NCBI GenBank assembly: GCA_963743825.1
Contig: CAVURC010000003.1
Location: forward strand, 124,001 to 188,000
Reading direction: 5' to 3'
Length of the DNA stretch: 64,000 nucleotides
DNA from: Sva-07 sp963743825
Lineage (GTDB): Bacteria; Actinomycetota; Acidimicrobiia; Acidimicrobiales; Ilumatobacteraceae
A program made the translations under genes and the position numbers. The stretch's first letter is position 1; each line of letters opens with the position of its first letter. The notes beneath the pieces were generated by a model. That model was not told the DNA's origin and made no database searches. It saw only the letters and a program-made list of their open reading frames with translations. Positions 62,391 to 64,000 of the stretch are shown in pieces.

Positions 62391-64000
62391 GTGATCAAGC
62401 GGCGAGCACTTCGACGCGTTTCTCGAGGCGATTTCGGCCCCGAGCGACGGGTCGAAGTGCTCGCCGTCTTGTTGACCGCCATTGCCACTGCGCTCATCCT
62501 GACGCTTCCGGACGTCACCGAGTCCACCCGACCGTCGCCGGCCATCGTGATCGCCGTCCTCGCGGTCGGCTTCGCGGCGACCGAGTTCTCCGTCTTCAAG
62601 TTCACCTTTCGACGCGAGTCGATCAGGTTCTCGGTCTCCGAGATCCCACTGGCGTTCAGCCTGGTGTACCTCGCCCCGGGGCCGGCGGTGGCGGTGCGGG
62701 TGCTCGGTTACATCGCCGTAGTGCTTCTCACGCTCCGGTTGCCGCTCTACAAGGTGGCGTTGAATGTTGCGATGCTCGCCTTCGAGGTCGCTCTCGGCTT
62801 CGTCGTGTTCCGTGGAATCCTCCAGTCCATTGGTTCTGATGACACGGAACTCGTTGTCGCGGCAATTGTCACGACTGCCATCTGCGGCCTCGTGTCATCG
62901 ATGATCGTGTCATTGGCGATCTCGCAGTTCGAGGGCGGGCTCTGGAGCCGTATCGGCACCGAACTTCGTCTCGCCTGGTGGCTCTTCCTCGTGAACGCGA
63001 CCCTTGCCGGCATGGTGTTGGGGCTCAACCTGATTTCGCCGTACCTCGTGCTGGTGGCACTCGTCCCGCTCGGTGTGATCTGGTACATCATCAAGGCCTA
63101 CGGCGCGCTCGACCAGCGTCTGCGTGACCTCGATGCGGTCCATGGGTTCACCGGCCAGGTCGGCCAGTCCCTCGATCCCGACGAGATCATCTGCGCCGCT
63201 GTTGCCCAGACCGCTGAAATTCTTCGCACCGACGCCGCCGCGGTCGTCCTCTTCAACGACAGCGACGGGGCGATTCTGAGGATCCACGGCATCGTCGGGC
63301 TGCATCTGCCCACCGACGCCGAGGACGAGAACTGGCGATCGCTGATCATGTCGGAACGGGTGACGCTGGTGTCGGGCGACGAACTCGACCCTCTCAAGAC
63401 CGATCGGGTCGACGATCGTCGAGATGATGGTCGCTCCGATCCGTGACGGGTCCGGCGTCATCGGACTGCTCGTGGTCGGTGGCAGGACCGGTGCAGGTAA
63501 GCGGTTCGGAAGCGATGACATCGTGCGTCTCCAGAATCTCACCGAACAACTCACGGCGAGTCTTCGTCGAGGCATGCTGCACCAGCGGATCGAGCGCGAG
63601 GCACGCCACGATGGGCTGACCGGCCTCCCCAACCGGCTCTCGTTCGAGCGTTCGGTCATCGACGCCGCGGAAACAAGGTCGTCGGACGATCTGCTGTTCG
63701 TGATGATGGTCGACCTCGACCGTTTCGCGGAAGTCAACGACACGCTGGGCCACCATGCCGGAGACGAACTGCTCATCGAGGTCGGCGAACGCCTGAGTGC
63801 GGTGATCGGCCCCGACGACGTCCTGGCACGACTGGCCAGCGACGAGTTCGCCATCGTCGGACATCGCCCGACACACGCCGACATGGTGGAGTTCGCCTGG
63901 ACCTGCGTCCGCAACGTCGGTCGCCCGGTGACACTCGACGGCCTCGAGATCGTCGTGACGGCCAGCGCAGGTGTGGCCCTGATCGACGGTGACCACGAGG
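62391..64000 (+). CDS. Membrane GAF-GGDEF protein (ASDEF variant), frameshifted and cut by window end
   Basis: At least 535 residues. An N-terminal MASE-like block of about seven to eight helices (VEVLAVLLTAIATALILTLP ... LVLVALVPLGVIWYIIKAYG) is followed by a GAF domain (SLDPDEIICAAVAQTAEILR). After an extra base near 63400 the frame continues VEMMVAPIRDGSGVIGLLVV and the GGDEF domain: HDGLTGLPNRLSFER, DLDRFAEVNDTLGHHAGDEL, and LARLASDEFAIVG at the active-site loop. The GGDEF signature is ASDEF; the Streptomyces enzyme CdgB has the same variant and is active as far as I recall. It probably makes, or senses, cyclic di-GMP. Start GTG 62391. Confidence 0.87.

Overview
The window is high-GC bacterial DNA, most likely from an uncultured actinobacterium of the Acidimicrobiia (Ilumatobacter-like). 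This is an inference from the GroEL tail rich in Gly and Met, SigE-type ECF sigma factors, mycofactocin genes, PlsY, many GTG starts and few strong Shine-Dalgarno sites. No rRNA, tRNA or CRISPR array was seen. Many otherwise conserved genes, including valS and cysS, are broken by single-base frameshifts. Nearly all those resolved to the base need one extra base removed, so the raw sequence probably carries insertion-type consensus errors. Such genes are annotated as one CDS with the shift noted.

Layout. 1-9.3 kb: groEL 3' end, a CoA-type NUDIX hydrolase, an SDR with a PLP decarboxylase, guaA, an NlpC/P60 peptidoglycan hydrolase, a phosphotransferase and a dienelactone hydrolase. 9.4-16.3 kb: acyl-CoA synthetase, SDR, TetR regulator with a divergent MDR reductase and two operator-like palindromes, a mycofactocin-type OYE/FadH flavoenzyme and plsY. 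16.3-22.2 kb: a UvrD/HelD-like helicase, a compact mycofactocin cluster mftA-mftB-mftC with the tiny precursor gene intact, and an ABC exporter. 22.3-26.3 kb: sulfate assimilation and siroheme (cobA, sulfite reductase, cysH, divergent precorrin-2 dehydrogenase). 26.3-41.5 kb: M16 lipoprotein peptidase, NDMA-type alcohol dehydrogenase, PIN-toxin remnant, MoxR/VWA pair, LCP and L,D-transpeptidase, valS, cysS and an OafA-like acyltransferase. 41.6-47.9 kb: a broken histidine kinase, an envelope operon (Pro/Thr-rich protein, Ala/Pro-repeat protein, ApbE, ferric-reductase-like protein) facing two ECF sigma factors and an anti-sigma-like protein.

48.0-61.7 kb: an acyl-CoA dehydrogenase gene is the integration target of a mobilizable element of about 12.5 kb. 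A 91-bp direct repeat (84/91 identical, by eye) marks both ends and encodes the last residues of the dehydrogenase. The element carries a tyrosine integrase, a DUF3800-like protein, tandem 10-bp repeats, two small DNA-binding proteins, a MobF relaxase-helicase, and cargo: an alpha/beta hydrolase, a giant SARP-type AAA regulator, a YdhR-like monooxygenase and a small secreted protein. No coupling protein or type IV secretion genes are visible, so it looks mobilizable rather than self-transmissible.

61.7-64 kb: flanking chromosome with a well-formed promoter, a 13-codon ORF with a strong ribosome binding site, and a membrane GAF-GGDEF protein (ASDEF variant) that runs off the end. Several hairpin families recur between genes: one with a constant T-CTG-A apex and different self-complementary stems, an exact 33-bp palindrome present twice, and a 50-bp GTTTGCGT...ACGCAAAC element.
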